From Scenedesmus sp. ARA3 (lineage: Eukaryota > Chlorophyta > Chlorophyceae > Sphaeropleales > Scenedesmaceae), in contig RWJK01001582.1 of the NCBI GenBank assembly GCA_004335835.1, forward strand, positions 124,001 through 188,000: a stretch of 64,000 nucleotides of DNA, written 5' to 3'. The notes below the pieces were generated by a model. That model did not search any database, was not told the DNA's origin, and saw nothing but the letters and a program-made list of their open reading frames with translations. Position numbers and translations under genes: made by a program. Below, in pieces: positions 37,191-53,881 of this stretch (position 1 is its first letter; each line of letters starts with the position of its first letter).

Positions 37191-40100
37191 ATGCAGACCA
37201 CTCTGGGCCAGTCTGCACAGGTGTGTGCCGGCGAGACACTGCAGAAGCATGCCCCGGCACCTAGACAACCCCATTCAAGGACCTGAGCCGTTTAATGTAT
37301 TGCAGGGTGTGCAGAAGAGCTTTGTGGCATCCAGCAGGGCCCCAAGGCGCACACGCCTGGTAAGTTTAGGCCTTGCTGCACTCCATGGTCGAGGCTCGCG
37401 AAGGTTCCGCAGGCAGGCTCTTACCCATTGCTGACGCACGCAGGTGGTCAAGGCAGACGCAAAGGAGATTATTTTCGATGTTGATTCCAGGCGCAGGCTG
37501 CAGAAGGGAATCAACAAGGTCGCCGACGCAGTGTCTGTGACTCTGGGACCAAGGGGTGGGTGTGCGGGCTGCAGCTGCTGCAGCAGCTATCTGCAGCAGG
37601 ACACCTGCTGACGTGTTGTGGTGATGTTCGCAGGCCGCAATGTGGTGCTGGAGCAGAAGTTTGGCGTGCCACAGGTGCGGAAGCAGCGCTGCTGCCGCTG
37701 CTGCTGCTGTCAGCAGGCGCCGCAGCTGTGGCTGCTTATTAGTGCCAGCAAAGGCAGCTGCTGCTTTTCAGCTGGCAACATGATGAGGCTGAGTCAGCAG
37801 TGCAGCTGCTTGAACTGCATCTGGATGCATAGCAGCAACCAAACCCTACTTTGCAGCTGCTGGATGTCCAGCATATGCATGCATGCTGCCGCTGGGGCAT
37901 TGGTTTCCCAGGTCGCGGCTTGTTCAGCCGCATATGTGCATTGTGTCTGCCATCCTCTCACCGCACATGCATGCATGCACACCATCACAGCCGAATCACG
38001 CCATGTCCCTTTGCCCATGAGCATTAGCAGCATGTGGTGCGGCACACCGACATTCGTGGCGCCAGGGCGCACATGGAACCACTGCTCTAAACATACAGCG
38101 CTGCTGCCGCCCTTTACCAGGTCATCAACGACGGCGTGTCCATTGCCCGTGCCATTGACCTGGCCGACCCAGTGGAGAACGCTGGAGCACAGCTCATCAA
38201 GGAGGTGAGCTGCGCATCAGGCTTGCTAGTCGCCGTGCAGCAGCCTGTTTAGCCCTTACGTTTAGCAGTAAGGCCATGTGGAGAAGAACAGCGCGCAGCT
38301 CATCAAGGACGCGACGTGCAGAGCAAAGCCAGCAGCAACATCACAGCAGTGTCAGGACGCTGCAGCAAAGCTGATGGACCTCGTAGCCTGGCCAATCTGC
38401 GTTTGACAGCAGCAGTGTTTGACTGTCCATGACTGTCCATGTCTGTGAGAAGGTGGAGGTGCTGGCATGGCAGTGTGTAACATGCATTTGTGCATGGTGT
38501 GTTGCTTTATGCTGCAGGTTGCTGGCCGCACCAACGACTCTGCTGGTGACGGCACCACCACTGCCAGCGTGCTGGCCCGCGAGATGATCCACTTCGGACT
38601 GCAGGTGCGCTGGAAGCAGCAGCAGCAATGCAGCAGACGCAGTGCAAAAGCACTGCAGCAGCAGCAATGTGAAGCAGTGGAGTAGCAGCAGTAGAAGCGC
38701 AGAACCCACGTAAGCACGTGGTGTGTTTGGAGCAGCAGCAGCAGCAACAGCAGCACAAATGTTGCAGGAGCAACATTGGCAGCAGCAGCGCTGTATGTCA
38801 ACTGGAGCTGCAGCAGCAGCAGCAGCAGCAGCCAGGGGGCCTGCTGCAGCAATCAGCTTGGCTCTCATGCTCGCTGGTGCTGCTCCTCTTTTTTGATGTT
38901 TTGCAGGCCGTGACTGCGGGCGCCAACCCCATTGCCGTGAAGAAGGGCATTGAAAAGACGCAGGAGTACCTGGTGCAGAAGCTGCGCGAGAACGCCAAGC
39001 CAGTCAACGGCCGCAACGACATCAGGGTATGTTAAGTGCCTGTGATGCTGTCCATGTGCATGCTCAGTGCTTGTGCTGATGTATGTTTGCTTGCGTAGTG
39101 GCGTGTATGTGTTGTTGTGTTGCTGCGCAAGAACGCCAAGCCAGTCAACGGCCACAACGACATCAGGGTGCGATGCTCGTCTGATTCCTGTGTTATGCTT
39201 GCATGATGCCTGTGTGCTTCTTGTGTTGGTGCTTAGGTGTACCTGCGCCACACTGGACCGCATAATGCTTGTATGTGCATATTTGTGATGCATTGTTTCA
39301 GTTTCTTTGCATCTGCACATCGTCTTGACCTCGTCCTGCGTGCTGCTGCTGCTGCTGCTGCTGCTGGCTTGCAGAACATCGCCTCCATCTCTGCCGGCAA
39401 TGACGACTCTGTGGGAGACATGATTGCCGATGCCCTGGACAAGGTGCGCGCAGGATGATGCAGTTGAAGCAGTGATAAGCGCAGCACGCGCTATGTTGGC
39501 GCAGCGTTCACGCAGCATAGCGTTGCAGCTCCAGCACCAGCATGCAAGCCAAAATCCTGGCAAGGAACTCTGCTGGCCAACGCACAATGTGGCATATGAA
39601 GTTGAGCACAGACCACCATGGCAGCTTCAGCGGCAGCAGACTGGTGTTCCTGGTGAAGCGCTGGCAGCAGGGCAACGCCGCTGCACAGCGACACGCAGCA
39701 TTCGGAATGCAGCTGACCAGCCGCAACTGCTGTGTCACTGACTTCTGCCGAACAGGGCGGCAGCAACGGCGTGCTGTCCATCGGGTCTTCCCAACACCAT
39801 CGCTCTACCTGCATGCCTGTGACTCACCGCTTTACTTTGCTTGCATTGCCGCTTCACCACCGCAGGTGGGCAGCAACGGCGTGCTGTCCATCGAGTCCAG
39901 CAACAGCATTGCCGTGCCTGCATCTCTCTGTCTAACCATACTTGTTCTGCCAACCGCCACTTTACGTCACCCTCCCAACTGCAACTGCAGGTGGGCAGCA
40001 ACGGCGTGCTGTCCATCGAGTCCAGCAACAGCATCGAGACGTTTGTGGAGGTGACCGAGGGCATGGAGATTGACCGCGGCTACATCAGCCCGCAGTTTGT

Positions 40101-43100
40101 GACCAACAGCGAGCGGCTGCTGGTGGAGTACGACAACTGCCGCGTGCTGGTGACAGACCAGAAGATTGAGAGCGTGCGCGACATCGTGCCCATCCTGGAA
40201 CAGGTGCGCTGGTTAAGTGTGATCAGGGTGGTTATCTTGTGAAGTGTAGCACTGTTTGTTTTTGCAGCAGGCCCAGTGGTTTTCTGCAATGGCAATGTCA
40301 TTGTCTAAAAGCAGGCTTGCGCCGGTGGAGCGGGTGTCAGCTGCTTGTTAATCACCAAGGACGTCACATGCCTGACACGTAATTGCTGCTGCCTCTCACG
40401 CCCAAATGCTGCTGCTGATGCCGTTTTGACTGCACGTCACAGGTCACCCGCCTGAACAGTCCCCTACTGATCATCGCTGAGGACGTCACTGGCGAGGCGC
40501 TGGCGACCTATGTTGTTGACAAGCTGCTGACACCACACTGCTTTCTTTTTGCTGCTGCTGCCGCTGGGCATACATACTACAGGTCACCCGCCTGAACAGT
40601 CCCCTACTGATCATTGCTGAGGATGTGACCGGTGAGGCGCTGGCGACCCTGGTTGTCAACAAGCTGCGCGGCATCCTGAATGTGGTGGCCATCAAGGCGC
40701 CAGGCTTTGGAGAGCGCAGGAAGGCGCTGCTGCAGGACATTGCCATCGTGACTGGCGCAGAGTTCATCGCCAAGGACCTGGGCATGAAGGTGCATTTTAG
40801 GGTTTGAAGAAATGGTGTAGGTTTGTTGGCCTGTTGTGGCGATCCAGAACTTAAACTAGGGTTATGCAAAACGCTGGAGTGTGTTTGTTGCAGCATTGGA
40901 TCTTGGCATCAAGAATTCCTTGCCTGACATCTGTGCTGCTGCTGCTGCTGGCATCACCCTGCAGGTGGACCAGACCGTGGTTGAGCAGCTGGGTGTGGCC
41001 CGCAAGGTGTCCTGCGCCTCCACCAGCACCACCATGATCGCAGACGCAGCCAGCAAGGACGAGATCGACATGCGCATCGCACAGGTGAGGGCTGTTTCCC
41101 GGCAAGGCCGTTGCATTATAACACCAGTGATGCAGCTGCGGTTGTGAGCTCGTCGCCTGACGCCTCTTGGTGAACTGGAACACCTGTGAGCTGTCCTCCC
41201 GTCATCTGTTCATGCAGCTGTGCAGGGTGTGATATCTCGACAAGTAACAGAATGTAACATGTTACATGTTATCCCTCGCTGCAGCTCAAGAAGGAGCTGG
41301 CTTAGACTGATAGCGTGTACGGCACCAAGAAGCTCTTTGAGCGCATTGCTCTCCTGCATATGGCTCTGTACTGACATGTCAAAAACTAACAACATAACAT
41401 GTTACATTGTTGCTTCCTCCTTGCAGCTAAGAGGGAGCTGGCTGAGACCGACAGCGTGTACGACACCGAGAAGCTCTCAAAGCGCATCGCTCTCCTGCAC
41501 ATGGCTCTGTACTGAAACGTCACAACTAACAACATAACATGTTACATTGTTACTTTCCCTGCTCACAGCTCAAGAAGGAGCTGGCTGAGACTGACAGCGT
41601 GTACGACACCGAGAAGCTCTCAGAGCGCATCGCCAAGCTGTCTGGTGGTGTGGCAGTCATCAAGGTGGGGGCTGCCACTGAGGCTGAGCTGGAGGACCGC
41701 AAGCTGCGCATTGAGGACGCAAAGAACGCCACCTTTGCAGCTGTTGAGGAGGTGAGGGGAGATGATGGTTGCTTGATGGCTGGTAGATGAATGCACTGCT
41801 GCGTGCTGGCTGTTGCCAGGGCTGTGCAGCGTGCTTAGCTTCGCGTGTGATCGGTGCATATTTGACGTTACTGCAGCAGCTAGGGTCTGAGGGGTCTGGC
41901 GTTTGGGGCGTGAGGCTGAGCTGGAGGGCTGCAAGCTGCGCATCGAGGACGCAAAGAACGCCACCTTCGCAGCCGTGGAGGAGGTGAGACAGATCATTCT
42001 TGCCTCTGTCTTGATTAGTATGGTAGTGTTGTTGTGCATCAATGGTAGATGCATGTACTGCTGCGTGCTGGCTTTCGCCAGGGGCGTGCAGCGTGCTCAG
42101 CTTTGTATGTGATCGGTTCAATTACAGAATTGCAGCTGCTAGGGTTTGAGGGGTTTGGTTCATGGGCGTGAGGCTGAGCTGGAGGACCGCAAGCTGCGCG
42201 TTGAGGACGCAAAGAACGCCACATTCGCAGCTGTCGAGGAGGTGAGGCAAGCGGAGAGTGTGTGGCGTATCTTGTTTATAGTTGGTTTGTGTCACAGATG
42301 CATCCATGCTCGCAACAGCGGCGCGTGCTCAGCTTATGCAAGATGTATGAAGCTGGGAAAGACCTGCAGCGGCCAGGATTCTTGGGAACTCTTGGGAATC
42401 GCATGGGCTATCGCATGAGGTTCAGCTGACACTCGTGCTGTGTGCTGGTGTGTGCCGCACTGCAGGGCATTGTGCCGGGTGGCAGTGCCGCACTGCTGCA
42501 CCTAAGCGAGCTGGTGCCTGCCTTCAAGGACACCCTTGCACCCCTTGTTCAAAATCTGAACCCTGCTGTGCTGTGTGCTGTGCTGCAGGGCATTGTGCCA
42601 GGTGGCGGTGCCGCGCTGCTGCACCTGAGCGAGCTGGTGCCCGCCTTCAAGGACACCCTCACCGACCCAGAGGAGAAGCTGGGCGCTGAGATCGTGATGA
42701 AGTCGCTGCGCGCCCCCGCACGCATCATTGCTGAGAATGCAGGTGTGTGGCAAGGTCTTTTTAGTTATAATTGCTTGGTTTGCTGGGGTTAGGTCAGCAA
42801 GAAGCATGCATGATTGAAGAAAGGAGGTGTGGCGAGTTGTATGTTAGTGCCTGGTTGGCAGCCGCACTGCTGCGTCGCTGGTGGGCCGCCGTGATATAAG
42901 GTCGCGTCATGGCTTCTGAGGACAAGCTGGGCGCTGAGATTGTGATGAAGTTGCTGCGCGCACCCGCACGCATCATCGCAGAGAACGCAGGTGCGTTGCG
43001 CTGATGTTGTTGGTGGAGTCTGCGGCACTTGCAGGTGCTGCCTGCCCAACTCCCAGCCGCAATGCTGCCTGCTGTAAATGCCTTCTTGAAGAATGCTGCT

Positions 43101-43866
43101 GTGAATGTGAATGCAACTGCAGCTGTGTTTCAAGGATGCCGCAACAGCTTATGTATGAGTGTCACCTGCAACTTCACCTGTTCCTGCAGGTGTGGAGGGT
43201 GAGGTGATCATCCAGAAGGTGCTGGGCAAGCCCTTCTCAGTCGGCTACAACGCCATGCAGGACACTATCGTGGACCTGCTGGAGGCTGGCGTGATCGACC
43301 CCGCCAAGGTCACCCGCAACGCGCTCATGAACAGCTGCAGCATTGCAGGCATCATGCTCACCACACAGGTGCGGTTACGCTGCCTGCAACAAGGGTTTTC
43401 TGGAGTGTTTTGTGGTAGTAATGGAGTGTTTTCGGTGTTTTTTGGGGTTGTGGCAGCATCGTGGACCTGCTGGAGGCTGGCGTGATTTGACCCAGCAAAG
43501 GTCACCTGAAACGGGCTCATGAACAGCTGCAGCAGTGCAGGCATCATGCTCACCACACAGGTGCGGCGTGCAGGCAGGGCATTGTGGGCTCGTAGTGGCT
43601 CTACAGTGTTGTTTTTCCAGCGGTCTCAGCTTGCCTGTGTGCTGCAGCAGCTGGGAGATTGCCAGGAAACCCTACAGCGGTGATCCCCTTGAATACCTCT
43701 TCAAAGTGTTGCCAGAATTTACACAGTTGTCTTGCAAATCTCTTACCATGTGCTTTGTTGCTGCTGCGCTTGCCTGCAGGCTGTGATGGTTGAGAAGGAG
43801 AGGCCACAGGGCCCTGCCCCTGGCGGCATGAGCGCAGGCGGCATGCCAGCTGGCATGACCATGTAA
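37191..43866 (+). CDS. CPN60A: Plastid chaperonin 60 alpha subunit (Cpn60-alpha, GroEL type)
   Basis: Fifteen exons sum to exactly 580 codons (579 residues): 37191-37220, 37306-37359, 37444-37555, 37634-37674, 38121-38204, 38518-38604, 38907-39026, 39375-39443, 39991-40203, 40583-40789, 40965-41084, 41569-41751, 42589-42742, 43190-43368 and 43780-43866. The first about 29 residues are a basic, Ser/Arg-rich transit peptide ending before [19 protein letters not shown]. GroEL landmarks are [44 protein letters not shown] (ATP site), [57 protein letters not shown] and a GGM-type tail. Alpha rather than beta or mitochondrial is indicated by ADAKEI and [20 protein letters not shown]. It folds plastid proteins including Rubisco subunits. 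At least eight exons have decayed edge copies in adjacent introns. Confidence 0.92.
38285..38312 (+). repeat. Copy of CPN60A exon 5 3' edge
   Basis: Repeats the GCACAGCTCATCAAGGA end of exon 5 (true end 38204), with its donor lost. Confidence 0.65.
39118..39168 (+). repeat. Copy of CPN60A exon 7 3' edge
   Basis: Repeats the last about 45 bases of exon 7 (AAGCCAGTCAACGGCC...GACATCAGG) with a working-looking donor (GTGCGA), 142 bases after the true donor. Confidence 0.88.
39755..39920 (+). repeat. Two copies of CPN60A exon 9 5' edge
   Basis: The true exon starts at 39991. Copies of CAG + GGCAGCAACGGCGTGCTGTC occur at 39867 (nearly exact for 45 bases) and 39757 (more diverged, IESSN changed to IGSSQ). 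Spacing is 124 and about 110 bases. Confidence 0.92.
40441..40530 (+). repeat. Copy of CPN60A exon 10 5' edge
   Basis: Repeats the first about 90 bases of exon 10 (true start 40583): [20 protein letters not shown] is unchanged at protein level. It then decays ([11 protein letters not shown]). The acceptor CACAG is kept. Period 140 bases. Confidence 0.92.
41285..41568 (+). repeat. Two 142-bp tandem units duplicating the intron 11 end plus exon 12 start
   Basis: Acceptors at 41285, 41427 and 41569 (true) are spaced exactly 142 bases apart. Each unit contains a shared intron tail (ACATAACATGTTACATTGTT), the acceptor and about 80 bases of exon 12 ([20 protein letters not shown]). The first copy has Trp... 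replaced by an in-frame TAG (GAGCTGGCTTAGACTG) and is the most diverged; the second is close to the true exon but changes KK to RE and SE to SK. Confidence 0.95.
41908..42242 (+). repeat. Two copies of CPN60A exon 12 3' edge with donors
   Basis: The end of exon 12 ([23 protein letters not shown], split here only for length) is repeated with donors at 41984 and 42242, 232 and 258 bases apart from the true donor at 41752. Both keep an intact GTGAG donor and an open frame. The intervening intron sequence (TGCTGGCTTTCGCCAGGG-like) is duplicated as well. Confidence 0.93.
42464..42545 (+). repeat. Copy of CPN60A exon 13 5' edge
   Basis: Repeats [20 protein letters not shown] and KDTL (true start 42589), 123 bases upstream. 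The catalytic-loop GGG is changed to GGS. The acceptor CTGCAG is kept. Confidence 0.92.
42913..42991 (+). repeat. Copy of CPN60A exon 13 3' edge
   Basis: Repeats [20 protein letters not shown] with a donor at 42992, 249 bases after the true donor at 42743. One residue change (S to L). Confidence 0.9.
43456..43560 (+). repeat. Copy of CPN60A exon 14 3' edge
   Basis: Repeats the [20 protein letters not shown] region and the following [12 protein letters not shown] plus donor (true end 43368). The copy carries a TGA (GTGATTTGACC) and a single-base shift, so it is dead. Confidence 0.9.
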
Positions 43867-45269
43867 GCGCATCCCCCAGCGCTTTACAGCAGCATGCAGC
43901 AGCAGCACCAGCAGTGCGGCATGGTGTGTCATGTCATGTTGTCATATGACAAGCAGCGTGGCGTTATGTTGTTATGCTGCGGCTGGTGTGCAGCAGGAAG
44001 GCCGGGAGGAGCCTGGTTCGCAGCTGGCGGTGCACACTTGTTCAGAATAACGCCGGCAAGCTTTGAGCAGCAGCATGCTGCTCTGCGCAGAGCTGTAGCC
44101 AGCAGTGTGCCGATTACTGCTGCTGCCAGTACTCCATGTGGCAGCAGCAAGGGAAGCAGCGGGTGTCTCTAGTTGGCTGGTGGGGTGGGTGCTAATGGCG
44201 GTGCTGGTTTGCTAGCAGCCAGTAGCAGTTGGTCTTATGTTACTCTGGGCACATTGCCCGTGATTGTTGTCACAAACCATTCAGCTGCGCAACTCCACAT
44301 ACGGTTGTGCAGCAAGCAGGAGGTTTGGCGTTCTGATGTTCTCTCTCTTTGTCTGTGGTGTGTCTGGTGCTATGCACCCAGCAGCTGCTGCTCTGGGTGC
44401 GGCTCTGCTGGGCTTGCTGAGCATTCTCCTCGGCTGGGCAAGCTTTCATACGTTGCTTGTGTCTCAACGTGGCCTGCTTGTTGATGGGTCTGTTTGTCAG
44501 CCAAGCGTGTCAACGGCAGGTTCTGTGAGCGCACACTTGTAACGAATTCTTACTGGCATCCAACATGACAAAGACTTTGATAAAGATATTGATAAAGAAC
44601 AATGCGCTGCAGGCATGCAAACATTGTTCGCTGCGCGGTGGCCAAGCATGCATGCCATGCACACTTGCAGTGCATGGCGCCAAGCGCCCAAATATGCATG
44701 TGCTGCCCTGATAGGGTCAGTGAGCAGTTAGTCACAGCTTGCGGCTACAGATGCAACCGTTGCATCTGTAGATGGCAGCTAGCTACAGTATCTTACGCCA
44801 CAATCTCTGCAAAGGACTGCCTGCAAGCAAGCACCGTGACAGTCATGCAGCACAGTAGCGGCTGTGATTAATGAAGAATGGGTCTCATGGGAAGAAATGG
44901 GGCTCCGCAACTCATGCACAAAGTGCGCACCTACGCTCCCACTACCACCATGCCTGTACAGCTGTACTCAAAATTCCCAAGCCGGTTTATGAGTGCAGTA
45001 CATCATCTGCTTCTCCAACCATGCATGCAGGCTGATCTTCAGACTTAACAGCGCATGCTGTGACGGTCATTATGTTGGTGTGTACACTGAAACATCTCCT
45101 GCCAGCTGATGCCAAAAACGCTGCTGAATGCAATACCGTACATCTCAGGACTGGACCTGCCTCATGCACTATCCCAGCGAGCCGCTATCCCCTCATGAGT
45201 GTGATAGAAACGAATGCACAGTACTGATATGTCTACTCAGTCACCAACCAGTCTGCGCCCCTGCTGAAG
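43867..45269. other. Convergent 3' region between CPN60A and the GH47 gene
   Basis: Both neighbouring genes end here. No protein is recognised. A 12-bp perfect hairpin lies at 44745-44771, and TGTAA occurs at about 44538. Confidence 0.5.
44745..44771. repeat. 12-bp perfect hairpin between convergent gene ends
   Basis: CTACAGATGCAA, then CCG, then the exact reverse complement. It sits roughly midway between two convergent stop codons. A role in 3'-end formation or as a small-RNA source is inference. Confidence 0.75.
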
Positions 45270-50805
<5,536 letters not shown>

Positions 50806-53006
50806 CTGGCTCCTGCAAGGGCTCAGGCTGGAATGGGGGACCAGAACAGTGCTCCTGCAACAGCTGGGCCTTAGCTTAGGCCATTAAATCATCTGTGCAA
50901 TCGTAATTGCCTTCATACGCCATCAGCTAGGCCTGATGACGCGGGACTGCCACTAGCCTATGCCTGCTGAGCAGTGCTGTGCTGTTGCCCACACCGACCT
51001 CTGCCGGGCCTATATACAACGTCACACAGCACCTAAAACTACTTATACTATATATGATGTGCAAATGAATGTTGCTGCACCGAGCTGGGTGAGCTGGCCT
51101 GTAAACCGGACTTGGCGCTCGATGCGGTCAAACGTTAGCTACACTCAGCAGCATCGACGTCGCTACCATGGCCCTGGTATTATAGACGTGATCAATGAAT
51201 GTTACACCACCGAAATGACGATTCCACTGCAAGTCAGCACTGGGGTTTTGATAGCGTGAAATGCACTGGTGTATTTCTGTCAATGTGGTAGCAGCGAACA
51301 GTTGGTGCAGAANNNNNNNNNNNNNNNNNNNNNNNNNNNNNNNNNNNNNNNNNNNNNNNNNNTGCTGATGGTGATGTCCATATAATCTATGCTGGTCTGG
51401 CTGACCTGCCAAGTCAGCCGTATGTCAGGCAGTGTTCACGTTTATCTAAGGCTCCTTACGTACCGCTGCCTGGGTCGCTGACAACCACTTGCTTGTTTAC
51501 AACAATCGACACCCCGCTTGCATACCAAACGACTACTCTGAGGTCACAAACGATGACTGTAACACATTACATATAAGACACGACATCATCGTGTGCTTGT
51601 GGCGTCAACCCCTAGCCTGCTGCCCTGTGCTGGTAACAGTAGGCTTTTGACTGTTACTGCTGCCACCAGCTTGACCTGCGCTGCTGCTGCTGTTGCTGAC
51701 GCTATTGTGCTTCTTCTCCACGGCACAAGGCCCAGTAGCAACCATGTCCTGACAAAGGAACTACTTGAAGAAAAGTCAAATGCCACACCATTTCCTCTCC
51801 TGGCTGACGCACCTCCGCAGGGTTCCATCTCCAGCATAACTATCCCTTCGAATGGTTGGAAAGCGGGCACCAATGCAGCTCAGGATGCATCCGGCACCAA
51901 TGATTCGCTAACATACAACAGCAAACAAATGCCTATGGGCGCGCAGTGCTGCGCCGCACACGTGTCCTGGGCAGCCGGGCAGGTGCAACAGCAAGGTGCT
52001 GCTGCTGCTGCTGCCTGTGTACGGCATCGGCAGCAAGAGGTTTGGGCGCTATGTCAGCCCTACATGCGAAAGCTGTGCGGTTCAGGGTATCCGGTTTGTA
52101 ATGGTAAGTCCAATTAAGGGCTTGGCTGGCAAGCTAAGAGGCACTGGGCACATTCAGTGCGGTGTCTCAACAAGGGCAGAGATTGCCAAACACTCCCAAT
52201 TGAGCAAGGGCAGAGTTAAGGTAGCCTGCAGCATGGATGTAACAAGCATTCTTTAAGAATAATATATGCTCCACCCTCAACTGGCACAGGCCCGATGTAA
52301 CAGATACCCTAGGGTAGTTGCCCTCCAGGTTCCAGGCTGCACCCGTTCACCGTTCTTAATGGGGCACAGACCAGAAATGACTACTTTCAAGCTGTACAAC
52401 AGCCACTCACGACAGTATTAGTGTGCGGGGCTCCGATTGTTCTCTTCTCCTCTCGCCTTGGTTGCCCAACAGCGCTCGAGGTCCTTCCCTGTTGAAGTCA
52501 CATACGATTACACGTACACACTATCTTGCAGTGTGCCCAGAAGTCCTCCTCATGCTGGCTGCTTCGCCAAGGATCGCACAACGCGTGCATCTGGGCTGCC
52601 GAGCGGTGAGCCTGACTAGTGGATGCTTTCAACATAGTGTCATTTGAGGGCGATAATGGTGCATAGCACAAGCACCGGCCATGTCTGCTGGTGGTGCGAT
52701 TGCTGGCCTTGCACTGCATGCTTGCAATCTTTGCGCGTTGCGTCGTCTGCAGCTCTTGAGCTGCAGCATGACAGCCGTATGAAGTGCGTACACCTTTGCG
52801 TACACTCTGGGAGTCTGCTGTGCTTTGGCATGCCTGCTGACAGCCCTGTAGAGGCAGCTGTCTGCTCCAACACTGAGCATGTGCATGCAGCAAGTGTGCC
52901 TGCAACCTTCTCACATGTAGCAGACGTCAATAGCCGCTCTTGCAACAGGCAGAGGTTTTGCCTAGAACCTCCTAATGTGCTGTTTTTCTGTTTGCTGTGC
53001 CTGCAG
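50806..53006. other. GH47 upstream region, assembly gap and unassigned open frame
   Basis: Holds the GH47 promoter and probably the missing 5' exon or exons of the gene at 53007. The sequence is interrupted by 50 N (51313-51362). A plus frame at 51594-52117 (174 codons) is open but unlike anything I know. A consensus donor (GTAAGT) at 52104 could end an upstream exon in phase 0, which would match the acceptor at 53006; this is only a suggestion. Confidence 0.35.
51313..51362. other. Assembly gap, 50 N
   Basis: Exactly 50 N, a conventional gap of unknown true size. Sequence order across it depends on scaffolding. Confidence 1.
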
Positions 53007-53881
53007 GCACCCTTGCAGCTCCGGCAGCCTGCAAATGTTGTGTCGCCTCGTGGCTGTCGCAGCAACTTCAAGTGCTGCTATACTGCCAAGCCCGGGTCAC
53101 AAGTCAGCAGTCAGCAGGGGCAGGGGCAGCCTCCTGGCGGAGGGGGCAAAGTTCCCCGCACACCTTCCCCGGGTGGCAGTGATGGCAACGATGACCAGCA
53201 GCCGCGAGACAACAGCTTTAGGCAGGCAAGTAGCAAAAGCTGCAGGACTTGGTCTAGTCCCCACCAGACAGTTCATGTCTCTGCTTTGTAGGTGGCGCAG
53301 CAACTTGCTGCATTCTGACTCGCCATAGAAACGTAGAGATGGCAGGCATAACACATCATGTACAACACATACAGGGAGTGTGTGCATTATGTTGTTTGTG
53401 CTCAACTGTTGCATGCTATGGATTGTTTGTGCGTGTGCTGCCGCAGCAATAGCTCTGTTGAGGGCCAGCATTCAGCCACAGCAGTGCAGACTGGCGAGGC
53501 TGGTGGCTGCCGAATGTGCAGTGCTGCTTAATACACAACCTGATTGCTGCTGCCTGTACCTCTTGATGTTTGCAGGGATGGAGTGCGCCAACGGGAGCCT
53601 TGTTGGCGACCCAGCCGGCAGTAGGCATGTGGATAACTCTTGTAGGGGCAGTAGGCGCCATCGTGCATGCGCTGATTGCGCCGCTTTCAGTTAAGTTAGA
53701 CAGTTTAAATGAAAAAATGAATATCAGGATGGAATATGTGAGCGCAGACATCAAGGAGCTGAGAACAGACATCAAGGACAGGATGGATTATGTGAGCGCA
53801 GACATCAAGGAGCTGAGGGCAGACATCAAGGAGCTGAGGGCAGACATTCAGCAGCTGTTGATCCGCATTTGTGGAACCTGA
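53007..53881 (+). CDS. Membrane-anchored coiled-coil protein, unknown (5' end not found)
   Basis: Two exons, 53007-53225 and 53576-53881, both whole codons, encode 174 visible residues ending at TGA. The first starts like a plastid or mitochondrial presequence (LQLRQPANVVSPRGCRSNFK) and continues into a Gly/Pro/Asp-rich linker. The second has one membrane helix (MWITLVGAVGAIVHALIAPL), then a heptad coiled coil built from repeats of DIKELRADI. The intron uses a GC donor (CAG|GCAAGT), the standard non-canonical type; the alternative GT site two codons later breaks the frame. A 54-base unit (from TATGTGAGCGCAGACATCAA at 53735) is tandemly repeated at 53789, lengthening the coil. It resembles organelle CCDC90/MCUR1-like architectures only in layout; no family is assigned. 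Confidence 0.55.
53735..53842 (+). repeat. 54-bp tandem coding repeat in the coiled coil
   Basis: Two in-frame units (54 = 18 codons) encode YVSADIKELRTDIKDRMD and YVSADIKELRADIKELRA. An internal 18-base sub-repeat follows (GACATCAAGGAGCTGAGG). Confidence 0.9.

Noticed and set aside
41285..43560. CPN60A edge copies as additional true exons
   Set aside because: Including any of them duplicates a conserved block and most contain stops or lack a partner splice site. The 15-exon model alone gives a standard-length Cpn60.
51128..51412. Minus open frame spanning the N gap
   Set aside because: Its continuity depends on 50 unknown bases.
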